Positions 51,580 to 59,134 of a stretch of DNA of 64,000 nucleotides are shown in pieces. A program made the translations under genes and the position numbers. Below the pieces are notes generated by a model. The model was not told the origin of the DNA, searched no databases, and was given only the letters and a program-made list of their open reading frames with translations. The DNA comes from Butyrivibrio sp. VCB2006 (lineage in GTDB: Bacteria; Bacillota; Clostridia; Lachnospirales; Lachnospiraceae). The DNA is taken from contig NZ_ATVX01000015.1 in assembly GCF_000420945.1 (NCBI RefSeq), positions 1-64,000 on the forward strand. The letters are read 5' to 3'. The stretch's first letter is position 1. The number at the start of each line of letters is the position of its first letter.

Positions 51580-52287
51580 TTACCATTCGAGCTCTGCAGC
51601 TGAGATTTTCTTTTCATTCATATCATTGTGACGAACTACGCCATCCCTTAGCTTGATCACGTGATCCGCCATATATTTAATAGCTTCGTTATGGGTAACC
51701 ATTATGACTGTGCTTCCATACTTACTGTTGCACTCCTCTATAAGAGCCAGAATTTCTTTTGACGTCTTATAGTCCAACGCGCCTGTAGGCTCGTCGCACA
51801 TAAGAATATCAGGATTCTTGACCACAGCTCGTCCAATAGAAACTCTCTGCTGCTGTCCTCCTGATAACTGATTCGGATATTTGTATTTGTGGTCCTGAAG
51901 CCCCAAGGTTGTTATAACTTCTTCCACATCCAGGGGTTTGTCGGAAAGATATGCCCCGACCTCTATGTTTTCTTTTACATTGAGATTCGGGATGAGATTG
52001 TACATCTGGAACACATAGCCCAGATGCTTGCGTCTATAAAGCGTCAGCTCCCTCTCATTCATCTCCTCCAGCTTGTCCCCGTCAATGCTAACGTACCCTG
52101 AATCCGGTGTGTCAATTCCTCCGATGATATTCAGAAGCGTAGACTTACCTGATCCTGATGGTCCAAGCAGTACACAGAACTCGCCCTTCTTAACCGTAAA
52201 ATTCATGCCCCTAAGGACATCCTGCCTTGCCTCTCCTTCACCAAAGCTCTTTTTAAGCTCCCTAATTTCCAGAAAACAATCCTTCAT
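51580..52287 (-). CDS. ABC transporter ATPase (MacB/LolD type)
   Basis: Encodes 235 aa from the ATG at 52287 with GAGGAGGG five bases upstream. Walker A GPSGSGKST, signature LSGGQQQR, Walker B ILMCDEPTGALD, H-loop VTH. Partner of the FtsX-type permease downstream. The fur-like gene lies just upstream, separated by a terminator. Confidence 0.95.
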   Translation of the reverse strand: MKDCFLEIRELKKSFGEGEARQDVLRGMNFTVKKGEFCVLLGPSGSGKSTLLNIIGGIDTPDSGYVSIDGDKLEEMNERELTLYRRKHLGYVFQMYNLIPNLNVKENIEVGAYLSDKPLDVEEVITTLGLQDHKYKYPNQLSGGQQQRVSIGRAVVKNPDILMCDEPTGALDYKTSKEILALIEECNSKYGSTVIMVTHNEAIKYMADHVIKLRDGVVRHNDMNEKKISAAELEW

Positions 52288-52314
52288 AACATCCCTCCTC
52301 AAATTTTTATATCG

Positions 52315-52347
52315 AAAAAAGGGCCTGGGAATCTCTCCCGTGGCCCA
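52315..52347 (-). terminator. Intrinsic terminator of the fur-like gene
   Basis: On the minus strand GGGCC...GGCCC with inner GGGAG/CTCCC-like pairing is followed by TTTTTT. It lies between the fur-like stop and the ABC ATPase ribosome site and could also attenuate the ABC operon. Confidence 0.7.
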
Positions 52348-52348
52348 T

Positions 52349-52585
52349 TTATTCCTGGATTTTAATCATATCAATGCGCTCAACGACACCAATATCCTCC
52401 AAGGATTTGATCATTCGGTACACTGTGGCAGTTCCGATAGTCCTATCCTTGGTTCTTACCATGCAGCAAATATCCTTGCAGGAAGCACCGTCATTTTCAG
52501 CGATAACTCTCGCAACCAGTGCTCTCTGCTTGGTAATTCGCATGCCCTTTTCTTTTAATGTCTCAATTATCTGTTCGCTGCTCAT
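52349..52585 (-). CDS. Short Fur-family regulator, DNA-binding domain only
   Basis: Encodes 78 aa from the ATG at 52585. KGMRITKQRALVARVI and GTATVYRMIKSLEDIGVVER are the two halves of the Fur winged helix. The C-terminal dimerisation and metal-binding domain (about 60 residues, with the HHHxHx2C motif) is absent. A C-x3-CC cluster (SCKDICC) lies in the middle. Two GTTAG-N6-CTAAC operators lie upstream, so self-regulation is likely. It could be a natural miniature regulator or a truncated gene. Confidence 0.8.
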   Translation of the reverse strand: MSSEQIIETLKEKGMRITKQRALVARVIAENDGASCKDICCMVRTKDRTIGTATVYRMIKSLEDIGVVERIDMIKIQE

Positions 52586-52598
52586 TTTGCCCCCAGGG

Positions 52599-52614
52599 GT
52601 TAGCATTTGCTAAC
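52599..52614. promoter_or_regulatory. GTTAG-N6-CTAAC operator, proximal site of the fur-like gene
   Basis: GTTAGCATTTGCTAAC, perfect in its outer seven bases on each side, just before the ribosome site on the minus strand. It would lie in the transcript's 5' end. Confidence 0.7.
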
Positions 52615-52634
52615 TATTTTCTTCTGAATGAAAT

Positions 52635-52650
52635 GTTAGCATACACTAAC
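52635..52650. promoter_or_regulatory. GTTAG-N6-CTAAC operator, distal site of the fur-like gene
   Basis: GTTAGCATACACTAAC. On the minus strand it sits between TTGCAA (-35) and TAACAT (-10, 17-base spacing). Centre-to-centre distance to the proximal site is 36 bp. Confidence 0.7.
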
Positions 52651-52669
52651 CACTTTTGCAAGGGCTCAG

Positions 52670-52801
52670 TTATCTAATGCCAAGCTCTGTGTCGCTGTCG
52701 CGAACAACTGAATGCTCTTTGACATAATCGATAATGTCATCAAGCCTTGTAAATGCCATAGCAACATAGCTGTCAGCAGCGCCGTAATAGATTGCAATCA
52801 G
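52670..52801 (-). pseudogene. C-terminal remnant of a GH130 glycoside phosphorylase gene
   Basis: About 43 codons ending at TAA (52670-52672) read IYYGAADSYVAMAFTRLDDI followed by IDYVKEHS, the C-terminal strand and helix of GH130 beta-mannoside phosphorylases. The rest of the enzyme is missing. The 300-bp stretch 52586-52911 holds this scrap, the two operators and otherwise nothing recognisable. Confidence 0.6.
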
Positions 52802-52911
52802 ATAAATAGAAAAGAGAGATTGTAAGCCCCTCTCACATTGATTATAATGGAATCTGACCGCGTAAATGCGGCAATTGCAAGCATTACAAGACTAAGGATG
52901 CAGGATAAATA

Positions 52912-53856
52912 ATGAAAAAGAGTAAAATTTCTATAATTCTAGCTTTAATGACCGCAGCAGTATGCGCCTGCGGATCCAATACACAGGGGGAAGAAGCAAT
53001 GACAGCTCAAAACACAGAAACAAACGAAATCGACGAGCGTTGTCCTATAACCTACGACGCCACCAGAAATAACGTATCCTACGGGGAATTCACCCACGGA
53101 ACCTACTACTCCGAAACCTGCCAGCTGGAAAGAGGCTACAGTATCCTCCTTCCGGCAGATTATAGTCAGGATAAAAAGTACCCTGTTCTCTATCTTCTTC
53201 ATGGCATATTCGGAGATGAATACTCATTTTCACAGGATTCTAGTAATAAGATAAAAGAAATTGTGGGAAATATGGCAGCTGACGGCCTTATAGAGGAAAC
53301 CATCGTGGTATGTCCAAATATGTACGCCACATCAGACCCAGACCAGAAGCCGGGCTTTGATAGCGAAAGCGTTCTGCCCTACGACAACTTTATAAATGAC
53401 CTGGTGAATGACCTGATGCCTCATATCGAGAGCACCTACAGCGTTCTCACAGGAAGAGATAACACCTACCTTGCAGGCTTTTCTATGGGTGGCAGAGAAA
53501 CAATCTATATCACTCTAAAGAGGCCTGAGCTTTTCGGATATGTATGTGCCATCTCTTCTGCTCCCGGCGTAGTTCCTACCAAGGACAAGTTCATGTCCCA
53601 TGACGGACAGCTCCAGGAGAGCGAGATGAAATTCGCAGATGACGCTGTTACTCCAAACGTCTTCATTATATGCTGTGGAACCAGGGATTCCGTAGTTGGA
53701 ACCTATCCCAAGCAGTACCATGAACTGTTAGAACAAAACGGCGCAGATCACATCTGGTATGAGATTACCGGCGCAGATCACGACAATAACGCCATTAAGA
53801 GCGGTCTTTTCAATCTCTTCAAGCAGATCGCCTATGATAAATCTAATAACCATTAA
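52912..53856 (+). CDS. Lipoprotein esterase, CE1/feruloyl-esterase type
   Basis: Encodes 314 aa. A lipoprotein-type signal peptide is followed by the Cys of VCACGSN (lipobox imperfect). The alpha/beta fold has LYLLHGIFGDEYSF at the oxyanion hole, GFSMGGRET as nucleophile elbow and GADHDNN with the His. CE1 members remove ferulate or acetate from arabinoxylan. The enzyme would act outside the cell, in line with the plant-polymer lifestyle suggested by the pullulanase and the GH130 remnant. Confidence 0.85.
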   Translation: MKKSKISIILALMTAAVCACGSNTQGEEAMTAQNTETNEIDERCPITYDATRNNVSYGEFTHGTYYSETCQLERGYSILLPADYSQDKKYPVLYLLHGIFGDEYSFSQDSSNKIKEIVGNMAADGLIEETIVVCPNMYATSDPDQKPGFDSESVLPYDNFINDLVNDLMPHIESTYSVLTGRDNTYLAGFSMGGRETIYITLKRPELFGYVCAISSAPGVVPTKDKFMSHDGQLQESEMKFADDAVTPNVFIICCGTRDSVVGTYPKQYHELLEQNGADHIWYEITGADHDNNAIKSGLFNLFKQIAYDKSNNH

Positions 53857-53861
53857 ACCTA

Positions 53862-55142
53862 TCAGATTGCTGCAAATCCCTTTTCAAGGTCTGCAATAAT
53901 ATCATCTATATGCTCTGTTCCGATTGAAAGTCTGATTGTGCTCTGAGTAATTCCCTGGTCTGCAAGCTCACTGTCATTAAGCTGAGAATGAGTTGTTGTA
54001 GCAGGATGGATTACAAGGCTCTTAACATCCGCAACATTGGCAAGAAGTGAAAATATCTCCAGATTATCAATAAACTTCCAAGCTGCCTCTTTGCCTCCCT
54101 TAATCTCGAAGGTAAAGATTGAAGCTCCTCCGTTAGGGAAATACTTCTCATATAATGCATGATCAGGATGATCTGCAAGCGATGGATGATTAACCTTCTC
54201 AACCTTAGGATGGTTCTTGAGGAATTCTACAACCTTCTTGGTGTTCTCTGCATGTCTGTCGAGACGAAGTGACAAGGTCTCAACACCCTGTAACAAAAGG
54301 AATGCGTTGAATGGAGAAATTGTAGCTCCAGTATCTCTAAGAAGGATTGCTCTTATATATGTTACAAATGCTGCAGGTCCTACGACATCGTAGAAAGATA
54401 CTCCGTGATAGCTTGGATTAGGATCAGCAATGTTAGGATACTTGCCACTCTCTTTCCAGTTGAACTTGCCAGCCTCTACGATAATTCCGCCAAGTGTTGT
54501 TCCGTGTCCACCAATAAACTTGGTTGCTGAATGAACAACGATGTCTGCACCATGCTCGATTGGTCTGATAAGATATGGTGTACCAAAGGTATTATCGATT
54601 ACCAGTGGGAGTCTGTGCTTGTGAGCAATCTCTGCAATAGCATCGATATCAGGAATATCACTGTTAGGATTTCCAAGAGTCTCAAGATAGATGGCTCTTG
54701 TGTTCTCCTTGATTGCTCCCTCAACCTCTGCAAGGTTATGTGCATCTACAAAAGTAGTTGTAATGCCATACTGTGGAAGTGTATGTGCAAGGAGGTTATA
54801 GCTTCCGCCATAGATAGTCTTCTGAGCAACGATATGTCCACCGTTTGCTGCCAAAGCCTGAATTGTATAAGTAATTGCTGCTGCGCCTGATGCAACTGCC
54901 AGGGCTGCGCTTCCGCCCTCAAGAGCTGCAATTCTCTTTTCGAAAACGTCCTGTGTTGAGTTTGTAAGTCTTCCATATATGTTACCTGCATCGGCAAGTC
55001 CAAATCTGTCAGCCGCATGCTGGCTGTTTCTGAATACATAAGATGTTGTCTGGTAAATCGGCACTGCCCTAGCATCTGTAGCCGGATCCGGCTGTTCCTG
55101 TCCCACATGTAACTGTAATGTCTCAAATCTGTAATTACTCAT
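53862..55142 (-). CDS. metY: O-acetylhomoserine sulfhydrylase (Cys/Met PLP enzyme)
   Basis: Encodes 426 aa. The PLP lysine lies in SATKFIGGHGTTLGG, and the length and the N-terminal TLQLHVGQEQPDPATDARAV match MetY rather than cystathionine synthases. It makes homocysteine from O-acetylhomoserine and sulfide. A consensus promoter (55230-55207) drives it, and a Rrf2 regulator gene is divergent, so sulfur-dependent control is plausible. Confidence 0.92.
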   Translation of the reverse strand: MSNYRFETLQLHVGQEQPDPATDARAVPIYQTTSYVFRNSQHAADRFGLADAGNIYGRLTNSTQDVFEKRIAALEGGSAALAVASGAAAITYTIQALAANGGHIVAQKTIYGGSYNLLAHTLPQYGITTTFVDAHNLAEVEGAIKENTRAIYLETLGNPNSDIPDIDAIAEIAHKHRLPLVIDNTFGTPYLIRPIEHGADIVVHSATKFIGGHGTTLGGIIVEAGKFNWKESGKYPNIADPNPSYHGVSFYDVVGPAAFVTYIRAILLRDTGATISPFNAFLLLQGVETLSLRLDRHAENTKKVVEFLKNHPKVEKVNHPSLADHPDHALYEKYFPNGGASIFTFEIKGGKEAAWKFIDNLEIFSLLANVADVKSLVIHPATTTHSQLNDSELADQGITQSTIRLSIGTEHIDDIIADLEKGFAAI

Positions 55143-55206
55143 TTCATCATCCTCCTGTATATTTTGTATTAACCATCCCGTTTTTTATTCGTTGTTGTTG
55201 AAAATA

Positions 55207-55235
55207 ATAATATTTCCTATTACATACTATGTCAA
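55207..55235 (-). promoter_or_regulatory. Strong promoter of the metY gene
   Basis: On the minus strand TTGACA (55235-55230), 17 bases, TATTAT (55212-55207). AGGAGG follows before the ATG at 55142. Confidence 0.75.
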
Positions 55236-55320
55236 TAGGTTTTATAATATGATATACTTATCACTGTAGATAACTTCTGCTTATACCGTTATAATTATCT
55301 ATGAAAGGACCTAAAATACT

Positions 55321-55719
55321 ATGTTTTCTACCAAAGGAAGATATGCACTCAGAGTAATGATAGATCTTGCCGAAAGGCATACCGATGAATTCATTCCGCT
55401 TAAAGATATTGCAGAAAGACAGGAAATATCCAAGAAATACCTTGAGATAATAGCCAAAGAACTGGTTAAATCCAAGCTCATTACCGGCGCCAGCGGCAAA
55501 CACGGCGGCTATAAGCTCACCAGGTCTCCTGAAGAATACTCCGTGGGCGAGATAATTGAGCATATGGAAGGCCCCATTGTTCCGGTTGCCTGCCTGGCTC
55601 CCGACGCTGAGGAATGCCCTAGAAAAGACGCCTGCAGGACCCTGTCCATGTGGGAAGAATTCTACCAGCTTGAGCACGACTTCTTTTATAACAAAAAGTT
55701 AAGCGACCTGATTCGCTAA
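55321..55719 (+). CDS. Rrf2-family transcriptional regulator (IscR/CymR-like)
   Basis: Encodes 132 aa. The winged helix STKGRYALRVMIDLA, IPLKDIAERQEISKKYLE and the glycine-rich KHGGYKLTR are typical. Three cysteines (C-x8-C-x5-C near residue 98-112) match the [2Fe-2S] ligands of IscR, though CymR homologues can lack the cluster. It lies divergent to metY and may regulate it. Confidence 0.9.
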   Translation: MFSTKGRYALRVMIDLAERHTDEFIPLKDIAERQEISKKYLEIIAKELVKSKLITGASGKHGGYKLTRSPEEYSVGEIIEHMEGPIVPVACLAPDAEECPRKDACRTLSMWEEFYQLEHDFFYNKKLSDLIR

Positions 55720-55723
55720 AAAG

Positions 55724-55767
55724 GCAGACTATTTTGCAAAATTTGCGGAATAGTCTGCTTATTTTTT
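55724..55767 (+). terminator. Intrinsic terminator of the Rrf2 gene
   Basis: GCAGACTATT pairs with AATAGTCTGC, followed by a T-rich run, a few bases after the stop. Confidence 0.85.
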
Positions 55768-55902
55768 CTACAATAAGTATATATTCGTTATATCGACTAT
55801 CATAGAATAATATCATCAACTACAACTTATATCTTTCGTTGGTGGTTGTGAACATATATCTAATGATAAAGGAATAACGTCTATAGAAAGGAGACAAATA
55901 CA

Positions 55903-56292
55903 ATGGAAATTACATTACAGGCAGTAGAAAGAGTTATGGAGGAGACAGGTGTGGATTTCAAGACTGCAAAAGAGGCGCTGGTTAAAACAGACGGCGACGT
56001 TGATGCAGCAATAAAGCTTATTCAGCCGGATACAAAGGAAATTAGCGATGACATCAAGCAGCTCATCGATAAGCTTAAAAGAAAGGTTGAAGAAGGCAAC
56101 GTTGACAGAATCCAGATCAAGAAAGGCGATGAAGTTGTTTTCAGTGTTCCTGTTAACATCGGCATCGTAGGCGGAATCATCGGACTTGCAGCAGCTCCTT
56201 GGGCACTGATCGCCGGATCAGTTGCAGCATTCGGAATGGGATGCAAGCTTGAGGTTGTACACAAAGACGGTACAATCGACGGAATTAACTAA
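55903..56292 (+). CDS. UBA-like plus DUF4342 protein
   Basis: Encodes 129 aa: a 40-residue UBA/EF-Ts-like three-helix domain (VMEETGVDFKTAKEALVKTD, then GDVDAA), a charged linker and DUF4342 (KKGDEVVFSVPVNIGIVGG). A glycine-rich hydrophobic segment near residues 88-112 may associate with membrane. Small proteins of this kind are common in Firmicutes; the role is unknown. Confidence 0.85.
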   Translation: MEITLQAVERVMEETGVDFKTAKEALVKTDGDVDAAIKLIQPDTKEISDDIKQLIDKLKRKVEEGNVDRIQIKKGDEVVFSVPVNIGIVGGIIGLAAAPWALIAGSVAAFGMGCKLEVVHKDGTIDGIN

Positions 56293-56304
56293 ATAAGTAA
56301 AAAG

Positions 56305-56340
56305 ACAGCCTCAATCCTGGCTCAGGGTTGGGGCTGTTTT
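56305..56340 (+). terminator. Intrinsic terminator of the DUF4342 gene
   Basis: ACAGCC...GGCTGT with an inner CAATCCT/AGGGTTG pairing, followed by four T. Located 13 bp after the stop. Confidence 0.75.
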
Positions 56341-56359
56341 CATGGTCTGACTCATATAA

Positions 56360-57367
56360 TTACTGCTCTGTCGGAGCCAGCAACTTGTTTACAAGCTCCA
56401 CGCACTTATTAAACTTGGTGATATAATCACCCTCAATGTACTCAAAATTCTTGCCGTGAGACCTATAGATATCCGCCATCATATCTCTGTATTTCTCACG
56501 ATTATCTCTAATCTCTGCGCTTCTGTCTCCGTCCTGAACCCATTTAACATCAGGAGCCAGGAAAAGAACCAGATCGTAACTGTTTACAGCATCTATAGCA
56601 TCAGAAAGCTCGATATTCTCCTTGTTTCCCTCAAGGAATCTAAGATAAAACTGTGTTATAAGGCAGTCTGTATCGCAAAATAGCACTTTATTGCTCTGCT
56701 CCACTGCCTTAAGCTCATTAAGCTTCTGGGTGAGAAGAATCTCAGTAAAATCCTCATCCAGCATAAGAGCGTCTGTACCGGATTTCTCGGATAAGTCTCT
56801 TCCCGCCTCTTCTATATAGTTGGTGTTAAAAAAGTTTGCAAGATTCACCGTCATTACTGACTTGCCGGAACTCTCAACTCCTATGAGCAGAACTTTTTTG
56901 ACAAAATATGGTCTTACAAAGGTTGGAAGCCAGTCCCAGTGGCCATAGAGGTCCCTTCGAATCTCTGTGGAGCTGATCTCATTTCTGTCAAAAACATAGA
57001 ACTCGCTCTCAGGATAATTCACATTCCAGAAGCTCTCTGCGTCATAGTCAGATCCGCAGAACACCACATCAATGGGCTCTCCGATTCTCTTTTTGACATA
57101 TTCAGAATCCGCTTTAGCGGCTTCCAGAGTGTATTCCGCTTTGGTATCGCAATCATCTGTTATTGTAAAAATCTCTACATTTCCGATATGTTTGGTAGCC
57201 TGATAGAGCCATCTGTAGCGAACTCTATAGTCAATCTCATCCCTGTTATTTCCTATACTCAGCACAATATAAAGCTTCTCACACATACAAGCAGCCCTTA
57301 TAATGCACTCCAAATGCCCATTGTGCATAGGATTAAAGGTTCCACCATACATTCCAACTTTGTACAT
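56360..57367 (-). CDS. nadR: NadR-like nicotinamide-nucleotide adenylyltransferase/ribosylnicotinamide kinase
   Basis: Encodes 335 aa from the ATG at 57367 (GAAAGG upstream). The N-terminal adenylyltransferase domain has GMYGGTFNPMHNGHLE and ISSTEIRRD; the C-terminal kinase domain has the P-loop GVESSGKSV. No N-terminal DNA-binding domain, so it is an enzyme only. It converts imported nicotinamide riboside to NAD. Begins two bases beyond the stop of pnuC. Confidence 0.92.
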   Translation of the reverse strand: MYKVGMYGGTFNPMHNGHLECIIRAACMCEKLYIVLSIGNNRDEIDYRVRYRWLYQATKHIGNVEIFTITDDCDTKAEYTLEAAKADSEYVKKRIGEPIDVVFCGSDYDAESFWNVNYPESEFYVFDRNEISSTEIRRDLYGHWDWLPTFVRPYFVKKVLLIGVESSGKSVMTVNLANFFNTNYIEEAGRDLSEKSGTDALMLDEDFTEILLTQKLNELKAVEQSNKVLFCDTDCLITQFYLRFLEGNKENIELSDAIDAVNSYDLVLFLAPDVKWVQDGDRSAEIRDNREKYRDMMADIYRSHGKNFEYIEGDYITKFNKCVELVNKLLAPTEQ

Positions 57368-57368
57368 A

Positions 57369-58079
57369 TCAGGCCTTTCCGGAAATCTCTTTTTCCCTGG
57401 TATCCATAATCCACTTAACAAGCATAATTATGGCATTTATCAGATAAATACTCCACATGAAAACTGTAGCCATGTCTCCTGTTCCGGTTGCAAAGGCGTA
57501 AACCCACATGATTACTGTAACAACATCAACTACAACCCACAGAACCCACTGCTCCATATATCTCTTTACGCACATGATCTGAGCAAATACAGAGAATACT
57601 GTACTCATGGCATCAACAAAAGGAAGTGTGCCATTCATCATTTTCAGCACAAAGCCGTAGCCCACTGTTCCAACTGCAACACAAAGATATGCAAGAAGAC
57701 TTCCCTTCAAGGTCATTCTCTTTTTAACAACCTCTTCAGTCTCGTTGTTCATGTTCTTGGACCAGGTATAAAGACCTACAAAGTTCATTGGAACATAATA
57801 CAGAAGGTTCAGCATTACTTCGCCCCAATATCTTGCTCTCCAGGCCACTATCGCATAAAGAATAGTGTTGATGGTACCAAACCAGAAGCTTGAAAGCTTA
57901 CCTTTTCCGGTCAAAATAACGCACCAGATTCCTGTAACTGCAGCCATAATGCCGATAAGCGTATCCTTCCAATATATAGAAAGCCCTAGAATTACTGCTG
58001 TTGCCAGCACAATCCAGGCAATCTCCCATTTCTTCCAACCGGCAAATTCCTTTCTGATTGCCTCTTTAACTTTTTCCAT
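57369..58079 (-). CDS. pnuC: PnuC nicotinamide riboside transporter
   Basis: Encodes 236 aa with about seven helices. Conserved PnuC text includes LSSFWFGTINTILYAIVAWRAR-type loop (SSFWFGTINTILYAIVA) and NFVGLYTWSKN, and VDAMSTVFSVFAQIMCVKRY near the C-terminal half. It imports nicotinamide riboside for the NadR enzyme. Confidence 0.92.
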   Translation of the reverse strand: MEKVKEAIRKEFAGWKKWEIAWIVLATAVILGLSIYWKDTLIGIMAAVTGIWCVILTGKGKLSSFWFGTINTILYAIVAWRARYWGEVMLNLLYYVPMNFVGLYTWSKNMNNETEEVVKKRMTLKGSLLAYLCVAVGTVGYGFVLKMMNGTLPFVDAMSTVFSVFAQIMCVKRYMEQWVLWVVVDVVTVIMWVYAFATGTGDMATVFMWSIYLINAIIMLVKWIMDTREKEISGKA

Positions 58080-58158
58080 AAATAACCTCTATTCCCCAGT
58101 TAAAACTAGTATTTATTTCTGCGAGTATCCGCAGAACATGGCTATTATACCACAATGT

Positions 58159-58187
58159 TTGCCATATTTTTTTATGATTCGTATAAT
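58159..58187 (+). promoter_or_regulatory. Promoter of the double-glycine peptide gene
   Basis: TTGCCA (58159-58164), 17 bases, TATAAT (58182-58187), a near-consensus sigma-A promoter 50 bp before the ATG. Confidence 0.75.
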
Positions 58188-58236
58188 TATATATGTTGTA
58201 CTTATGAGGAAAATTTCGATTTGGAGGGAGATAATT

Positions 58237-58422
58237 ATGAGCGTGGAAAAAAACTTGATTCTATCGGATAAAGAGCTTGAAAACGTAATTGGTGGTGCAG
58301 GCGGCAAGATCAAATTCATGAAAGTTGCGTGTACTCACTGTAAAAAGATCATCCGTATTAACGTTGATGTTTCTGAAGCAAAATGTCCATTCTGTAAAAA
58401 AATTAACACCTTTGCGGGCTGA
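58237..58422 (+). CDS. 61-aa double-glycine-leader peptide with a zinc-ribbon-like core
   Basis: Starts with GGAGGGA eight bases upstream. Residues 1-20 form a double-glycine leader (LILSDKELENVIGG), as in class II bacteriocin and RiPP precursors cleaved by C39 peptidase-transporters. Residues 21-61 contain CTHCKK and CPFCKK, two CxxC knuckles 15 residues apart, a rubredoxin-like zinc ribbon. A strong promoter and a terminator overlapping the stop make it a single-gene unit. No transporter or modifying enzyme lies beside it. It may be a secreted zinc-binding bacteriocin, a signal or a toxin. Confidence 0.75.
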   Translation: MSVEKNLILSDKELENVIGGAGGKIKFMKVACTHCKKIIRINVDVSEAKCPFCKKINTFAG

Positions 58423-58442
58423 TTCCCGCAAAGGTGTTTTTT
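58406..58442. terminator. Bidirectional intrinsic terminator
   Basis: AACACCTTTGCGGG pairs with CCCGCAAAGGTGTT, followed by a T-run. The stem overlaps the last codons of the peptide gene and also faces the DUF4956 gene. Confidence 0.88.
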
Positions 58443-58462
58443 CTTCCAGGTCTTATATCTTC

Positions 58463-59134
58463 TTATGAGTTGTATTCACCGTTGTACTGGATGAGAGTTA
58501 CGTCTTTAACCTTATCAATCTTACTGATCTTTTCTTCAAAGAACAGGTCATCACCCTTTACATTTACTTCTACTGCAAGCTCAGTAATATCGCCTCTAAG
58601 AGTCTTGGATTTAACGTAGTATTTCTTTTTACCAAAGGCTCTTAAAACCTCATCTCCCGTCTCAGTTCCCTCATAGTGAACGACAGCTATATAAACCTTG
58701 TTATTAGAGGCTCTAGCATAGAAAATAGCTATCATGATGATCATGATAAGGGCTGACACTATGGTGAGGATATACATCCCCGCTCCGGCTGTGATACCGG
58801 TGGTTATGGCCCAGAACAGATATAACAGGTCCATGGGATCCTTGATGGCTGTCCTGAATCTTACGATTGAAAGGGCACCGACCATACCAAGGGAAATAAC
58901 TACATTGGTACTGATGGCCAAGGTAACCATGCAGGTGAGGACGCACATACCTATAAGCGTAATAGCAAAGCTCTTGGAATAAATAACCCCGGCGTAGAAT
59001 CTTCTATAAACCAGGTAGATGAGTATTCCCAGTAAAAGAGCCAGAACAAGCGCTATAGCTATATCCATCACTTCATAGCTGGCGGACGAATAGTTTTCCA
59101 GGAACGATTTCTTAACAATGTCTTTTACGCTCAT
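58463..59134 (-). CDS. DUF4956 membrane protein
   Basis: Encodes 223 aa with four helices and a soluble C-terminal part. GMVGALSIVRFRTAIKDPMD is the family signature. DUF4956 genes usually lie beside VTC-domain and CotH genes, as with VTC here, and are thought to form part of a polyphosphate or spore-envelope module. Overlaps the VTC gene by 4 bp. Confidence 0.85.
   Translation of the reverse strand: MSVKDIVKKSFLENYSSASYEVMDIAIALVLALLLGILIYLVYRRFYAGVIYSKSFAITLIGMCVLTCMVTLAISTNVVISLGMVGALSIVRFRTAIKDPMDLLYLFWAITTGITAGAGMYILTIVSALIMIIMIAIFYARASNNKVYIAVVHYEGTETGDEVLRAFGKKKYYVKSKTLRGDITELAVEVNVKGDDLFFEEKISKIDKVKDVTLIQYNGEYNS

Noticed and set aside
55143..55320. SAM or T-box riboswitch upstream of metY
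   Set aside because: The region holds a consensus promoter close to the gene and no room for or sign of the conserved structures.
58080..58158. NAD-type riboswitch before pnuC
   Set aside because: The intergenic stretch is short and I see no conserved paired elements, only a small CTGCG/CGCAG hairpin.
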